Below are positions 1-12,637 of a stretch of DNA of 64,000 nucleotides, one piece after another. A model generated the notes under the pieces. It did no database searches. It was not told the DNA's origin and saw only the letters and a list, made by a program, of their open reading frames with translations. Origin of the DNA: Closterium sp. Naga37s-1 (Eukaryota; Streptophyta; Zygnematophyceae; Desmidiales; Closteriaceae). Each line of letters starts with the position of its first letter. Positions within the stretch are counted from its first letter, which is position 1. Made by a program: the position numbers and the translations under genes. The DNA is taken from assembly GCA_947471745.1 (NCBI GenBank), contig CANJKZ010000920.1, positions 301,243 through 365,242 on the forward strand, written 5' to 3'.

Positions 1-3000
1 ATCACCACAGACATTCACACAATGGAGCATGTACATCGGATAACAGTCCCCTCTCGACTCACGGGAAGTCATGAGTGAGTGCGCATAGCGTGAGGCAGAT
101 CGTGCCCTTGCTCCTCCACCACCACCACTGCCTCGCGCCCATCCACCGCCATCACCAGCCGCCCTCCCGATATCGGCCCCGTGGGCGCTAAGGTGGTTGT
201 GAGACGCCTCAAAACCCACTATCGGCCCCGTGAGCGCCTGCAGGGTTTTGAGGCACCTCACAACCCCGAAATCAACCCCGTCAATGAACGAGAGTGATGA
301 GTAGACTTACGGGAAATCGTGTGTGTGCATGGCGTGTGGCAGGTCGTGCCCTTGCTCCTCCTGCACCACCACGGCCTCCCGCCCATCCACCGCCATCACC
401 AGCTTCCCCGCCCGATATCGGCCCTGTGGGCGCCTGCAGGGTTTTGAGGCGCCTCAAAACCCCGAAATCAACCCCGTGAATGAACGAGAGTGACGAGTAG
501 ACTCACGGGAAATCGTGTGTGCGCATGGCGTGTGGCAGGTCATGCCCTTGCTCCTCCTGCACCACCACTGCTTCGCGCCCATCCACCACCATCACCAGCC
601 GCCCCCCTGATATCGGCCCCGTGGGCGCCTGCAGGGAGCACTGCAGGATCACCGCCTCGTACCGCATCTTAAAGCCCTCCCCCGGGTAGTGTGCGGTCAC
701 TGTGCCCTGGATTGACCCTGGTGGGTGTTTGGTCTTTGACCCTCCTCCTCCTCCTTTTCCTTTGCTGCCATCCGCTGCTCCTGTCCCTGTTGCTCCTGCT
801 GCTGTTGTGCCTTCTGCTTTCCCTTGTGCCCCTGCTGCTGTCCCATTTGCTGTTGCTGCTGCTGCTCCTCCTCCTCCTTTTCCTGCTGTTTTTCCTGCTC
901 CTGTTTGTGCACCGGCTGCTGCATTAGTTGCTTTGGCTATTGTTGCTACTGCTGCAGCTTCTGCTGCTGCTGCTGTTGCTGAGGCTGCAGCTGTTGCAAC
1001 TGCTTTCAGAAGCTCCTGAGGCTGTTTTCTGTTATCCTTTTGCACGTTCGTACTCCCTCCATCTGCCCGAACTACCACTCCCCCACCTGCTGTGCCTGTT
1101 GTTCCCTTTGCAGAAACACCACCCTTAGAAGAAACACCGGCCTTGGAAGGAACAGCACCATTCCTCTCTTTCACTCGTGCACTTGTCTTCTGCTCCTCCT
1201 TCCTCTCCCCTCCTCCCTTCTCTCCTTTCTCTCCGCCCTTCTCCTTCCCCTTCTCTCCACCCTCCGCCCCTCCCTTCCCTCCTCCCTTGTCTTCTCCTTT
1301 CCCTCCTCCCTTCTCTCCTCCCTTTACGCCTCCCTTCCCTCCTTCCCTTCCCCCTCCAACCTCCTTGCCTGGCTGCCGCAGTGCCTGCTGCTGCTGCTCC
1401 TTCAACCCCACTGCACCACTTTTTACCACGTCCTTCTCCCCCTTCCCCACCTCGCCCCTCTTCTCACTCTCTCTTCTCCCCTCCACACTCTCAGCCCCAC
1501 TCTTCCCCTTGTGAACCACATGCGCCCACTTTACCCCAATCTTTCCCCCCTGCCTTACCCTTCCCCCATCACCCGCCCCGTTTCCCCGTCCATCCCCTCC
1601 TTTACCCCTTCCTGCCCCCCTACCCTGTACCACCCCTTTACTTCCCCCATCCCCTTTGCCTCGCACCGCCCCTTTACCTCCCTCATCCCTTCTCCCCCGT
1701 GGCCCCACGTTGCCACCTCCCTTAACTTCTAACAAGTGTCTTGAGAATCCTGCACGTGCTGACGTGGCTGTGCCACGTGTACCATCACTGCCACGTGGCT
1801 CATCAGCATGGGATGCTGGCGTCGTCGGCTCCCATCTGCCTAAACGCGGGGAACGGGCGAACGCGATTCGGGTGGGAGTGCAAGGAGAGGAGGGGAGAAG
1901 GAGAGGTGAGTAGAGAGCGAATAGAGACGTGAGGTGGGGTGGAGAGAGGTGAGTAGAGGGAGGTGGAGTAGAGAGAGGTGAAGTGGAGAGTGGTGGAGTG
2001 GAGAGTGGTGGAGTGGAGAGTGGAGTGGTGGAGTGGAGAGTGGTTGAGTGGAGAGAGGTGGAGTGGAGTGGAGAGAGGTGGGGTGGAGAGAGGTGGAGTG
2101 GAGAGGCGAGGTGGAGTGGAGAGGCGAGGTGGAGAGGTGGGTGGAGAGGTGGATGGGGGACAAGGGAAAAAATATCACAGGAAAAAGCGGATGCAGGAGG
2201 CTTTGGGGGAAAACAAATAGTGGTGTCCCCCTCCCCCCCCTGCGTCTCACTCCCCCTTCCTTTATAACCCCTGCTTCCCCAAACAAGCACCGTCAGCGAT
2301 GCCTCTGCCACGTCATCTCCCCATCACGCCACGTCACCTGCACGAGTTGACACGTGGCAGCGAGTGCAGCGCCATGGGGGAGAGCCCGAGCACCACAAAG
2401 GACGACATGTTCAGGCGGTAGCTGCTGTACAGAACGAATCCCTGCAGCCCGTGCCCTGTGCTGACGTGGCGCCGCTTGATTGGCAAGGAGAACCGCTCCG
2501 CGTCCTCGTTTAAGAGCTTTCCGATGGTCTGGTTACGGTTGTGGTGGATGAAATGGGCAGTGGGTGGGAGTGTGGAGGGAGGGAGTGGGGTGGTTGGAGT
2601 GGTGATAGGGGAGTGGAGTGGAGATATGTTGATCGGGAATAGGGGAAGCAGGGAGAAGGGGAGCGGAGATAGGAGGAATGGGAAGAAGAGATAAGGAATG
2701 GAGTGAAGGGCGAGGTGAACAGAAGATGGGAGAGGGAGGGCAAAGGAAAATCATCAGAAGACTATAAAATATGGGAATGATGAGAACAAGGGCGTACCAA
2801 GTGCGGGATAGTATTGGACGGACAAGAGAGAGGGGTTGGGGAGAGAAAGGGGGGAACTGGATTTTGAAACGTGTAAGAATAAGGCAACATGTTAGGAGGT
2901 GGAGGAAAAGGGGTTAGGTTGGTGGGTGGGTATGAAGTATCAACCCTCTAGAAGCAGTGCACCACTCCGCTGCCAATTCCTACCTAGGTCGTACCTCATT

Positions 3001-3375
3001 CCGGTCGTACCTCATCCCGATCGTACCTCATCCCGGTCGTACCTCGGCCTGAATGCCGTCCGCACCGCGCCATCTTTGCTTGGCCGCGCTCCAAAGTCCC
3101 CCTCTTTTCCGCCGCCATGCCACGTCAGCAGCGGCTCTCGAGAATGGATCCTGATCGTCGTCGTCGCTACCGGAAATCGGTGACCTAAATGTTAATAGTG
3201 GGTGGAGGAAGAGCAATGCGAGGTTGGTAACGGCTAAGATGAGAACCAGATGCCGGCTGCAGTCCCTCTTATGCTCGGATCGCGTCGTCGAGCCGCGGCT
3301 CTTCGTCGGCGCATTGGAGCGCCATCTGCTGACATTTCCACGGAGGCCGGAATTTCGGGTCACATGAGCGAACAT
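1..3375 (-). CDS. Type II membrane protein, possibly GT92-like glycosyltransferase (3' end outside window)
   Basis: Exon 1 (3375..3043, 111 codons) has a basic N-terminus and one hydrophobic segment, HLVLILAVTNLALLFLHPLL, read as a Golgi-type signal anchor. It ends at a GAG|GTACGA donor. Exon 2 (2528..2338) starts in phase after CCAG and encodes TIGKLLNEDAERF and a block with LYSSYRLNMSSFVVLGLSP. A further exon (about 1735..507) has a long Gly/Lys/Glu/Ala-rich linker, then KMRYEAVILQCSLQ and GGRLVMVVDGREAVVVQEE. This last block resembles the N-terminal part of plant GT92/DUF23 galactan-synthase-like proteins, but that is from memory and weak. The acceptor near 1735 could not be fixed. The block with DGREAVVV is present three times (about 628-507, 432-311, 189-63), each ending at a GTGAGT or GTAAGT donor. 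The third copy has an in-frame stop before its donor. The catalytic region would lie outside the window. Confidence 0.6.
194..265. repeat. Pair of palindromic TTTTGAG-type elements
   Basis: GTTGTGAGACGCCTCAAAAC (195-214) and GTTTTGAGGCACCTCACAAC (245-264) are near inverted copies of each other. They lie between tandem copies of the upstream gene's exon, the usual place for this family in the window. Confidence 0.7.
439..462. repeat. 24-bp perfect palindrome at a tandem exon junction
   Basis: The core TTTTGAGGCGCCTCAAAA sits in a perfect palindrome with GGG/CCC at its ends. It separates two copies of the exon and intron block of the minus-strand gene. Confidence 0.85.
2984..3046 (-). repeat. 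16-bp tandem repeat multiplying a splice donor
   Basis: The unit TCGTACCTCATCCCGG (plus strand) occurs about four times at the end of exon 1 of the minus-strand gene. On the minus strand each unit carries GAG|GTACGA, so several consecutive donor-like sites exist. Confidence 0.65.
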
Positions 3376-6300
3376 GTGACTCTAACGACACTGTTTTTCC
3401 GATGACTGAGAGTTTATAGAGTTAGAAATTAATTTGCACTCGATGACCAATTTCAGAATAAATGAACACAAATAGGATTGGTTCATACAGCGATCAGGAG
3501 GTAAGGTAAGACTTGAACTCATCGCCTGGAGAAGGGTGCCATCGCAGCGCAGGATGAGCATGCAACAACCCGATGAGAACGATGTAACACGGTTTCGTTG
3601 CGTTTTAAAGCGGTACTTGAGACAACCGTGTTAGGCGTGAAACATCTATCTGGTCGTTCCGCAATCAGTGTGGGTGGGAGGGTCTACGCTCAGCACCGTA
3701 CGATATCTTACTGAAACACAGTTACTACCATTTACAACCACCCTGAAAGTCCAGACCTCCCTGAAATACTGTACGATATTTTCTAAGTTTCACGCCCTCA
3801 CCCACCTGAACTGCGTGCAACAAACAGGACACGGATGAGCTTCAAAACCCACGAAGGGCGGGTTCAGCGCGTTCGTTTTTCAGTACACAGCGGTATCAAT
3901 CTTCATCGTTTTGCACCGCCACACAACAAGAGTAACCGCACAGAACAAACGAAGGACGAACGCACTGGACCCGCCCTAACTGGACGAAGGGTGGGGTGGT
4001 CACAAGAAAGAATGTGGATATGAAACCTAGGTGTGTAGTTGAGAATCTTTGCAGTTTCAAAAAAGGCTTCAACGACGATTGGGATTGATTTTGTAACGAG
4101 TTCAGGAACTGTAGTTCTTGTGAATCCTAAGAATTGAACTACCACACGTGGCAACGATACATTGGTGATTTCTGGCACCTGGCACTCACGAGGGTCGCTT
4201 TGCCTCCCGTAAAGCTGGCTGATGAAGGCTGTGAGCTTCTCGACTCGACTGTGACTGGACCTCCCAGGCTACAGTAAAGCCTGCTGGAGCACGCACGCTG
4301 TGCATGTTTGCACACGGAGCGCGTCAGAAGCAGAACTTCACTCCACCCGCTCATTCATGCCACTACAGTGATCCGCCCGTGCCTGAAAAAAAATTGCTCA
4401 ACCAGCAGCTCTGGTGCAAAAATTGGCTGGTGGGCTAGACTGTCATCCTAGAACAGGAGGGGTCGTCATGCTGAAACTTGTACGTTGGGACACCAGTCAC
4501 ATGTTTCCAAATTGTGCTGAGTTTTATCCCTTCGGATTGCATGTCACATCAATTTATCGTTTCGACATCAAGTGTATCACTTGCTGTTCCGTTGGAGTTG
4601 CCCCACACTTCGAATCTTGAACCCATCTCCATCCAGAACATCTGAACTTACAAGAAATTATCGAACGGCCGTAAAGTCGTCGCATGGTACTGTAGAACAA
4701 CGGTATGGGGAATCCAGGCGGCTTTTGACATGGTGGTGACAACGACAGTGGACGATGCGCATTCAGACAAGTCGATGCACTCAAAATGGCTTTGCGGCGA
4801 CTCCGCGCGTTGCTTCCCCACCGCGAATGTTCCGCTTTCCACACAAGACGACCACCCCGATGGTTTTTGTTTCCCCCTTATTATTACCGCTTCCCCCCTA
4901 AACCCTCCGCAGCTCCTTTCCCTCAACCCTTTTCACCAGCAGGCAGGATCCAGATCATGAAGTCCCCGAGGCGCGAAGGATGAGACGTTTGTTTTTTTTC
5001 GCATCCAGCAGCAATGCACTACCGTCCAAAGTCTGCTGATGTGGGGCAAACTGCACGAGGCGGTGGAGGGCGGATGCCATGAAAGGGTTTCCCCGGCGTG
5101 TACAGTGACACAACTCCCCTGACCATCCAAAGCTCAGCACGCGAGGGAGCGAGCCCTCGATTCCTCCTTTTCCGCGCCAGTGGTCGTCGCAAGTGCGAAA
5201 ACGAAACCGCGACGCGAGGTTGGGTGGTCGTGGAGAGCTGAGCTCAGTAGGGGACGGCCGTGACGCCATGGTTACCAGGGACCAGGGGGAATGGCTGGGC
5301 GGGGCGACAACACAAACACCCCATCGGGGCAAGAGAACCTCGAGAACTTCAAGGTGCGACAGCACAGCACACAAAACAGTCGAGTGTCGAAACAGGCAAA
5401 CGCGCAGAGCAGCACCAGCAGCAGCATGGACTAGCGCGGAACTTCTTCCCCCCAACCTGAAGGCGGGTGTTGTACAGTACCGTACAGTACTGGAATGCAA
5501 ACACAAATCCAACATCGATGAGTAGAACTGGGCAGCCAGTGGAAGCAACAAGCAGAGCGAATGGGCAAGCCCCACCAGACCACCCAACCAAAGATATACA
5601 ATTGGGTGGGGGAAGGGATGGGGGAGCGGGCGCATGGATGTATGTGGCGGGAGAGATGGTCCGAAGGGGACGACGAAAACTGGTCGAGGGGTTGAACGAG
5701 GCGGATTGAGCGAAGCAGATTGCTGATGAGGGGCGAGGCGAAACGAAGCGAGGCGGGGTGGGGAAAGGAGGGGAGAGCAGCAGACAGCAGGGCCGAGGAG
5801 TAGAGACGAGCCATACTGAACCCAGCCGAGCAGAGGCAAGGAGAGCGGAAACTCTCTGGCTTGCGTCCTTCATCTGCTGATTCATAACAGGCTTTCAGGG
5901 AGGGAAAAGGGCAAGCTCAGATTGAAGTGCCCAGTACTAACAGTACATCACGAACAACCAGTCATAACCACCACAAGAATTACATAGCTCACAGAACAAT
6001 CAGCAATTCTTAAACTTACCAGCCCTGCTTACTTCTCCAAGCATCCCACACTGCCATGTCATGGCAGTAAAATAAAAAAATATGTCTGCCATGCTAGCTA
6101 GAACCGCCGGTACCGGTACCGGTACTGCGAGGAGTTTAGTTTTATGGACGCCTCACCGGCGCGTGGTTCAGTAATTTGTCCCCCCGCATCGCGTTTAATC
6201 CTTCGAACCTCATGTACCATGAGCCCCTCGTTCCTCAATATTGTTTTTCCCGGACGTAAACCACTAGATCCTTAATCACCATCAAATCCGTTTGACTCCT

Positions 6301-6404
6301 TAGTTGGCTCCTTTTTGCATTTTACTGCTTCTCCCATTTCTTAGGCTTCAGACGCAGTAGTTCATCCAATTCTTACCTCATCCCACCACCATCGTCTTGC
6401 TAAA
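3376..6404. other. Intergenic region, no gene recognised
   Basis: About 3 kb between divergent genes. The open frames here are uncharacteristic and show no family similarity I recognise. A short GGTACC tandem run lies near 6108-6126. The stretch next to 6405 is AT-richer and probably holds the promoter and 5' UTR of the downstream gene. No TATA box can be assigned with confidence. Confidence 0.5.
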
Positions 6405-7433
6405 ATGGCGACGATTCGCGTCGAATCTTCTCGAGCGAGCAAATCGGACAAGCCGGCGACTATTGCGACAAAATCTCCTGGACGACCACGAGCCAATCGC
6501 GCCGCCGCATCAAAGAATCGGCCACCGCTGCCCGTCGCGTTGGCGCCTGGCGTTCCACCAGCTAAAAACCCGGTGATCGTTGCGAAGACACTGGAAATAC
6601 CGGCGGGCGGCGGGGGAGAGACGAAGCGCGTCCGCACCGGGAAGCGGGAACGGCCCTCAGCAACGGCCAATGGCGCATCGGCGAGCGGCAAGAAGCACGT
6701 GAAGGAGCCGACGACGACGGCGACGGCGACGACGATGACGACACAGAAGGCGACGGTTTCGAGGGGAAACGGCGAGCCATCGGCGGCAGCCACGAGTGCC
6801 AAAGGGAAGGCGTCTTTTACTAAAGCGCAGGGCAAACGGCCTCTTGAAGAATCGCCCGAGGAGGCGACGGCTCAAGCCGCGCGCTGTTCAAAGGCGACGA
6901 AGGATCCGGCGACAAAACAGCCGGCGACGAAGCAGCCGGCGACGAAACAGCCGGCGACGAAACAGCCGGCGACAAAACAGCAGGCGACGAAGCAGCAGGC
7001 CACAAAGCAGCCGGCGACGAAGCAGCAGGCGACGAAGCAGCAGGCCACAAAGCAGCCGGCGACGAAGCAGCAGGCGACGAAGCAGCCGGCGACGAAGCAG
7101 CAGGCGGCAAAGCAGCAGGCGACAAAGCAGCCTGCGACAAAGGAGCAGGCGACGAAGGAGCAAGCCGCGAAGCAGGCACCGTCGTCGTCGTCGCCACCCT
7201 GCCAATCGGCTCAAGACCGATCCAAGATCTTGAAAGCAGTACGTCGCTTCGACTGCCAATCATCACCCGCAGCCTTGATGCCATTGATTCTTCCCTCCGT
7301 CGGCTCTCGGCCTTCCCGAATTCTCTCCGATTTAGGATCCGAGAAAAGGGTCAATGTCCTCCCGTCGTGTGTAACGGTGGCGGCACTGCCGTTGCGTAAA
7401 CAGCGTCATCCTCGCCAGCTTGGCGACCGATAG
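6405..7433 (+). CDS. Basic Lys/Ala/Thr-rich protein with K-Q-P/Q-A-T pentapeptide repeats
   Basis: A 342-residue frame starts at ATGGCG in good context (AAA before ATG). Residues 1-165 are basic and low in hydrophobics, with AT-hook-like GRPR (SPGRPRANR). Residues 166-255 are about 18 tandem pentapeptides of the type KQPAT, KQQAT or KEQAT. The composition resembles linker-histone tails or other nuclear basic proteins, but no globular H1 domain is visible. The repeat is encoded by a 15-bp tandem unit, so length polymorphism is expected. The C-terminus past about residue 280 loses this composition and may be intron read-through. The function is unknown; a chromatin-associated role is a guess from composition. 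Confidence 0.5.
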   Translation: MATIRVESSRASKSDKPATIATKSPGRPRANRAAASKNRPPLPVALAPGVPPAKNPVIVAKTLEIPAGGGGETKRVRTGKRERPSATANGASASGKKHVKEPTTTATATTMTTQKATVSRGNGEPSAAATSAKGKASFTKAQGKRPLEESPEEATAQAARCSKATKDPATKQPATKQPATKQPATKQPATKQQATKQQATKQPATKQQATKQQATKQPATKQQATKQPATKQQAAKQQATKQPATKEQATKEQAAKQAPSSSSPPCQSAQDRSKILKAVRRFDCQSSPAALMPLILPSVGSRPSRILSDLGSEKRVNVLPSCVTVAALPLRKQRHPRQLGDR

Positions 7434-7583
7434 TCAGAAGTAGGCTGAATCCGCGCACTAGTAGACCATGCCTTTCTGAGTCGACTCAAATGTCACTGCC
7501 GTTACATCAGCAGCGTCATCCTCGCGTGCTTGACGACCGATAGAGACAGAAGCAGGCTACATCAGCGCACTATTAGACCGTGC
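7384..7583. repeat. Tandem duplication with a central palindrome
   Basis: Copies at 7384-7472 and 7494-7583 diverge by scattered substitutions and small indels. Between them is CTGAGTCGACTCAAAT with the perfect core TGAGTCGACTCA (7477-7488). This is one of the clearest examples of the window's repeated layout: copy, palindrome, copy. Confidence 0.85.
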
Positions 7584-8026
7584 GACGCAATAGGTTCGGC
7601 AGTCGTCTCCCCCCCGTCTCTAGACCGCGACGTGGCGGTTCGCACTAGGACTACGGTAATGGTCGCCGTCATTGACGCTGTCATGCTTCCGGTATGTTTT
7701 AAGACTTCTCCAACGCACTAGTAGCACCATCGTCACGGCGCCGTGGTCACGTCTAGAATCGCATATTATTTCGCGTAGTCAGTCGTTGGATCTCTGGCAC
7801 AATCGCTGCTGGTCCCGCGTACGAGGCAGTAGGATTGCCTTTTAGATCCGCGCACGAAAGAGGTATATGCCACGACGCTCGTTAGCTTGACGGACCTCCG
7901 AAAATGAAGATGACTGGCTAAGTCGACTGACAGATGCGCGTAAAATGTTGCCGAAACCGTCAGATCCAGCCGCTGAGTTCGCTGCTTGCCTTTTTCTTGC
8001 TCCCGCGTCTTGCACTTTGTCCCATC
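7584..8026. other. Intergenic or 5' UTR region
   Basis: No coding exon was recognised. The region leads into the triplicated start-exon segment of the TPR gene. Confidence 0.4.
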
Positions 8027-8266
8027 GCAGGCGCCACTGACCATGGCGAAGCGGCAGCCCAGTTCAGACCACTTACTACTTGACCTGCCTATTCCTGTCC
8101 GGTCGCATCGCAGGCGTTTAGAAACATGACGAAGCGGCAGTTCAAAGCTGCAGCTCGTCTTGAATACTTACAACTGCGTGTTTGATTCTTAACTGCATAT
8201 TCCTTCCCACACTTGTCCCGTCGCATCGCAGGCGCTACTGAACATGGCGAAACGCCAGCCCAAGAG
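8027..8266 (+). repeat. Three tandem copies of a start-codon segment
   Basis: Segments around 8027, 8107 and 8222 share CATCGCAGGCG, then an ATG followed by codons for A/T-K-R-Q. Only the third (ATG at 8244) continues into an open exon that splices in frame. The first two look like decayed copies of the first exon and its 5' UTR. Confidence 0.65.
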
Positions 8267-11200
8267 CCCCGAGGTGCATTTCTTCCTCGCGCTGCACTTT
8301 CTCCGCGAGCATCAACCCGCCAAGGTACGCCCGCGCGCACGCGTCCACGGAGTATGCACGGAAGATTGGTAATGTCGCGAGGCTCTGGCGCAAAGTTTCC
8401 GCTGAGTTACTCCCGCGGCGCTCTGGCGGACAGCTATTCCCGCAATTCCTACGCGCGCGTTTCCGCGTTTTGCAAACGCATGCGTGCGTGCAAGCTCCGC
8501 CTGCTGTCCGCCAGGATGCGCGCGGAAGGTTCCGCGAGCACCAATATCTCTCAAGAAATGCGCGCTTTTTCAAAGGCGAATTTCTGTCACGTGTAGCATC
8601 CATCCGTGAGATGCGTTGAGCGTTGCAAGTGCTTGCTATTCCGTCACTAAGGAAGTGGATCTTGGGGAAAACGAATGTATTTGTGTTTTGAATTTTCTCT
8701 TCTTCCAAACGTTGAGCCCTGGTGGAGGAGTCGGATGTCGTATCCCATATGTGCGTGTGCGTGTGTCTGCATTTTTCCTCATCCTCCCTTTTTTTCTTTG
8801 ACAAATTCCCTGTACTTCATCACTTTCTCGACCAGGCGTTGAGCGCGTTTGAGGCCGCAGCGGCAGCAGTAGCAGCGCTGCCAGATGAGAGGATGTCTCA
8901 GCCCATCCCTCTGCATTTCCCCTCATTCTCCCTACATTCTTATGCCAATCTTCCTTTCCCTCCTGGCCAGGCATTGAGCGCATTTGAAGCGGCAGCGGCA
9001 GCAGTGGCAGCTCTGCCAGAGGAGAGAATGTCTCAGCCCAGGCGGGACCTGCACTCCACTGCGCACCGCCACATGGCGCAGGTTCGTTGGTCGATTGCCC
9101 AGGTATTATGAGTCACTCAAATCACTCCCGGAGGAGAGAATGTCTCAGCCCAGGAGGGACCTGCACTCCGCTGCGCACCGCCACATGGCGCAGATCCGTT
9201 GGTTGGTTTCTGTTTGCATGCGTTGCGCCACGTGCCGCCTGTGGCACCTGGCACCGTTTCTTTCTAGAAATTTCTCAAGTACGCCCTCTCTGCTCCACCG
9301 CTTCGTCATTGTTCATCACCCCCTCATCTCCTCCCGTCTCCTGCCCCCCCATGCCTGCTCCGCTTCCCCGCTGCAGTGTCATTTAGAACTGGCTATGCTC
9401 GCTGCTCCTGCTGCTGCTGACACCGACCACCACCATCATCAACATCACCATCACCAGCATCTCAATATTTCGCAGCAGCAGCAGCAGCATCCGCATAAGC
9501 AGCAGAAACAACATCAGCAGAATCACCAGCAGCAGCAGCATGGAGCACACGCAAACGACGCTGACGTGGCTGGTGGCGCCACTGTCACAGGGCACAAGCA
9601 AGGCAGCTCCAAGGCGCAGGGCAAAGCACAGGGTAAAGATCAGGTGAACGCGCATGGAAAAGTTCAGGGAAAGGTACAGGCAAAAGTGCAGCTCAAGGGG
9701 CCGAGGCGGGGAGTGAAGATGGAGCAGCAAGCGCAGAAAAAAGGGGAGAAACGGGGAAAGCGAGCGAGAGAGAAGGAAGGTACGGGGATGAGTTGCCATT
9801 TGGAAAAGCATGGAGAGGAACGGAGCCTGCCTGACATGGACCCGGGGGGTGGTAGTACCAGTGGGAAGAGGAAGTTTGAGGGGGAGGGAGAGGTAGAGGG
9901 CGGTACGGATGTGTTGGATGGGTTATTTGGACTGGCTGGGTTGGCGGAGGAGGAAGTGGAGGGGAGGGAGGCGAAGCGGGTGTGCAGTGCTCTGGACATG
10001 TTTGCTGCTGTTGCTGATCTAGAACTGAGGAGGGAAGAGAGGCTGAGGCAGGAGGAGGCGGCATGCAAATTGGCTGATGAGAGTGCGGAACAGGAGGTGG
10101 GGCGTAAGGTTGAGGGTGAGGGGGAGGGCGAGGGTGAACGGAAGCTGAAGCAGGATGGGGAGGGGCAGGGTGCAGGGGAGGGGGAGGGGGAGAGGAAGCG
10201 GAGGCGGAGCGTTTGGCCCAAACAAGAGGAACGGTGGGTAGAGATGGAGGGGGAGGGGGATGGGGAAGGTGTTGGTGTGCAGATGGGTGGAGGGGTGCAG
10301 ATGAAGGTGGGGTGCGGTGGAGTTGTGTCTGATGGTCCATGTGAGGATACAGGTGTGGGTGGGTGGGCGGAAGCGTGTGTGCCAGAGGGGAATGCGATGG
10401 AAGAAATGGTGACAGGGGTGGACGAGGAAAGGAGTGAGGCTCTTGAGGAGGAGGAGGAGGCGGAAGGGGATGAGGAGGAAGAGAAGGAGCAAGAGGAAGA
10501 CGTGGTGATTCGCAATGTGATTCGCCATTTGACGCTAGCAGTTGCAAACGATCGCTTTGCTGCTGCTACTGGTGCTGCCGCTGCTGATGCTGATGCTGAC
10601 GCTGCTGGTGATCCGGGTGCTACTGTTGATGCTCTCAATGCCGCTGCTACAGAAGCAAAGGGCGTTGCAGAGCAATCATTGTGTGCTGCTACTGGTGCTG
10701 GCGCTCCTAATTCTGCTGCTGCTGCATCTCCTTCTGGTGGCGCCAGTGCTGCAATTGACGGGAGCAACTGCAGTGGTGCTTTCTCTGGTGCTGGTGACGC
10801 TGGCAGTGCTGGTGCTGGTACTGCTGGTAACCACATGGAGGAACAGCAAGTGGGGGGATCCCCTGCAGGAGGAGAGGGTGCTGTGCTTCCCGCTGACGAC
10901 CTTGAGGGCAGTGGGGTTCTAAGCGCGAGTGAAGCTCTGAAGAAGGCGAAGGAAGGAGGGGGTCTGGCTACCACCAATCATCTTGCTGTCATGCTCCTGC
11001 TGTACGGGCGAACAGAGGTGCGTGTGCTGTGCAGTGTGTATATTGACGCTGTTTGATCCGTAACCTTCTGCTCCCTCTCTTTCTGTCCCAGCTGAGTCCT
11101 ATTAATTACCATCTCATCAGCTGATCCATCCATCCGTTGCAGAAAGCCCTTGAAGTACGGTCAGTGATGTTGCTGGCAGCATTTGAGACGTCTCAAAGCC

Positions 11201-12605
11201 CTTTCTCTCTCCATGACCCTCTGGCTTATGCATTGCAGAAAGCCCTGGAAGTTCTGTCACAACAGCTGGCAAGCGTTGAAACTGGCACAAGCGGTGATGC
11301 TGCTAGCAGCAGTGCCAGCACCGCGAACCCTACCGCTCCCGTTGACACCGACACTCTCGCCAATCTGGGAGCCGCCCTGCTGCATGTGTAAGTGTCTTCT
11401 TTTGAGAATTCTAAAAAAGTCGGTGTTGCTGCACGGTCAGCACAGCAAGCCCTACCGCTCCCGTCAGCACCGACACTCTTGCCAATCTGGGAGCCGCCCT
11501 GCTGCATGTGTACGTGTCTTCTTGTGCCGTTGTGTTGTGCCCTTCTGCTGCTTGTGTATGTGTCTTGGTGTGCCGTCTTGCTGTCCTGCTGTATCTGCAG
11601 ACTGTATGTGTCTTTGTGTGGTGCATGTGTGTAGCATCTGAGCCGTTCCTGTCCTGTCCTCTTCTCACATGCTCCCCTGCCTGCTTCCTTGTTCTTCCTT
11701 GTTTCAGGGGAAGGTACGATGAGGCTGCGGCATGCCTGCAGGCAGTGCTGCAGAGGGAGCCGCAGCACCCGGCTGCTCTCTGCTCCTACTCCGCCCTGCT
11801 GCTTGCCACACAACGTAGCCATGGCAGGAGAGTTGACAGGAGAGTTGACCACATGCAGAAGCCGCAGCAGCAGGAGAAATCGCAGCAGCAGCAAGACGAA
11901 GACAAGGAGCGACCTTTGGCTGTTGATGCTGTGGTTGGTGGGACGAAGACAGCATCTGCCTTGGCTGTCAATGATGCTGCAGAAAGGGCGACGACAGAAG
12001 AAACCGAGTTGGTGCCAGCTGCAACAGGCACAGCAGGAACAGACGCTATCACAGCAGGAGGCGAAAAGAGTGTGGCGATAACGACAACTGCATTGGACAC
12101 TGCAGGGGTGTCAGCACAGCAGTGTGCGTCAGCAGCAGTGCAGCTGCTGCCGAGTTGTGCCTTCCTCTGGTGCAACCTTGCCCATGCCGCCACCCGCACA
12201 GGCAGCTGGAAGCAGGCCGCAAAATGCATGTCCCAGGTACCCGTCAGCATAACTTCTTCCCTTCCTTTCTTTCTTTCTTTCTTTCTTTCGTCAGCATCTT
12301 GTTTTCTCCGCAAATGGAGGGCCGGCCAACCCCTGCGGTCTTGCTGTTTTGATGCTAAGCCTGGCCCGTTGGTTCAATTCTATGCAGGCTCTGAAGCTGC
12401 AGCCGTCCAGTGCACCTCTGCGCTTCGCAGCAGCAGCCCACCGCATCGCCACTGCTGCCGCTGCCCCTCTGCCTCTGGCCCTCGCCTCCCAGCACATCCG
12501 CTGCGGCGTTGCAGAGATGGCAGATGCGCTGGGGCTTCCGGAACTGGCTTATAGGTCAAATGGTGGTGGTTCTACGATCGTGTTTGAAACACGTGCTGCT
12601 GCTGG

Positions 12606-12637
<32 letters not shown>

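Noticed and set aside
697..1732. Plus-strand open frames rich in Leu, Pro and Ser
   Set aside because: They are the complement of the Gly/Lys/Ala-rich exon of the minus-strand gene and have no domain or splice support.
4955..5839. A 294-codon minus-strand open frame in the 3.4-6.4 kb intergenic region
   Set aside because: No recognisable domain, uneven composition and several overlapping frames of similar length. It may be chance in GC-rich DNA.
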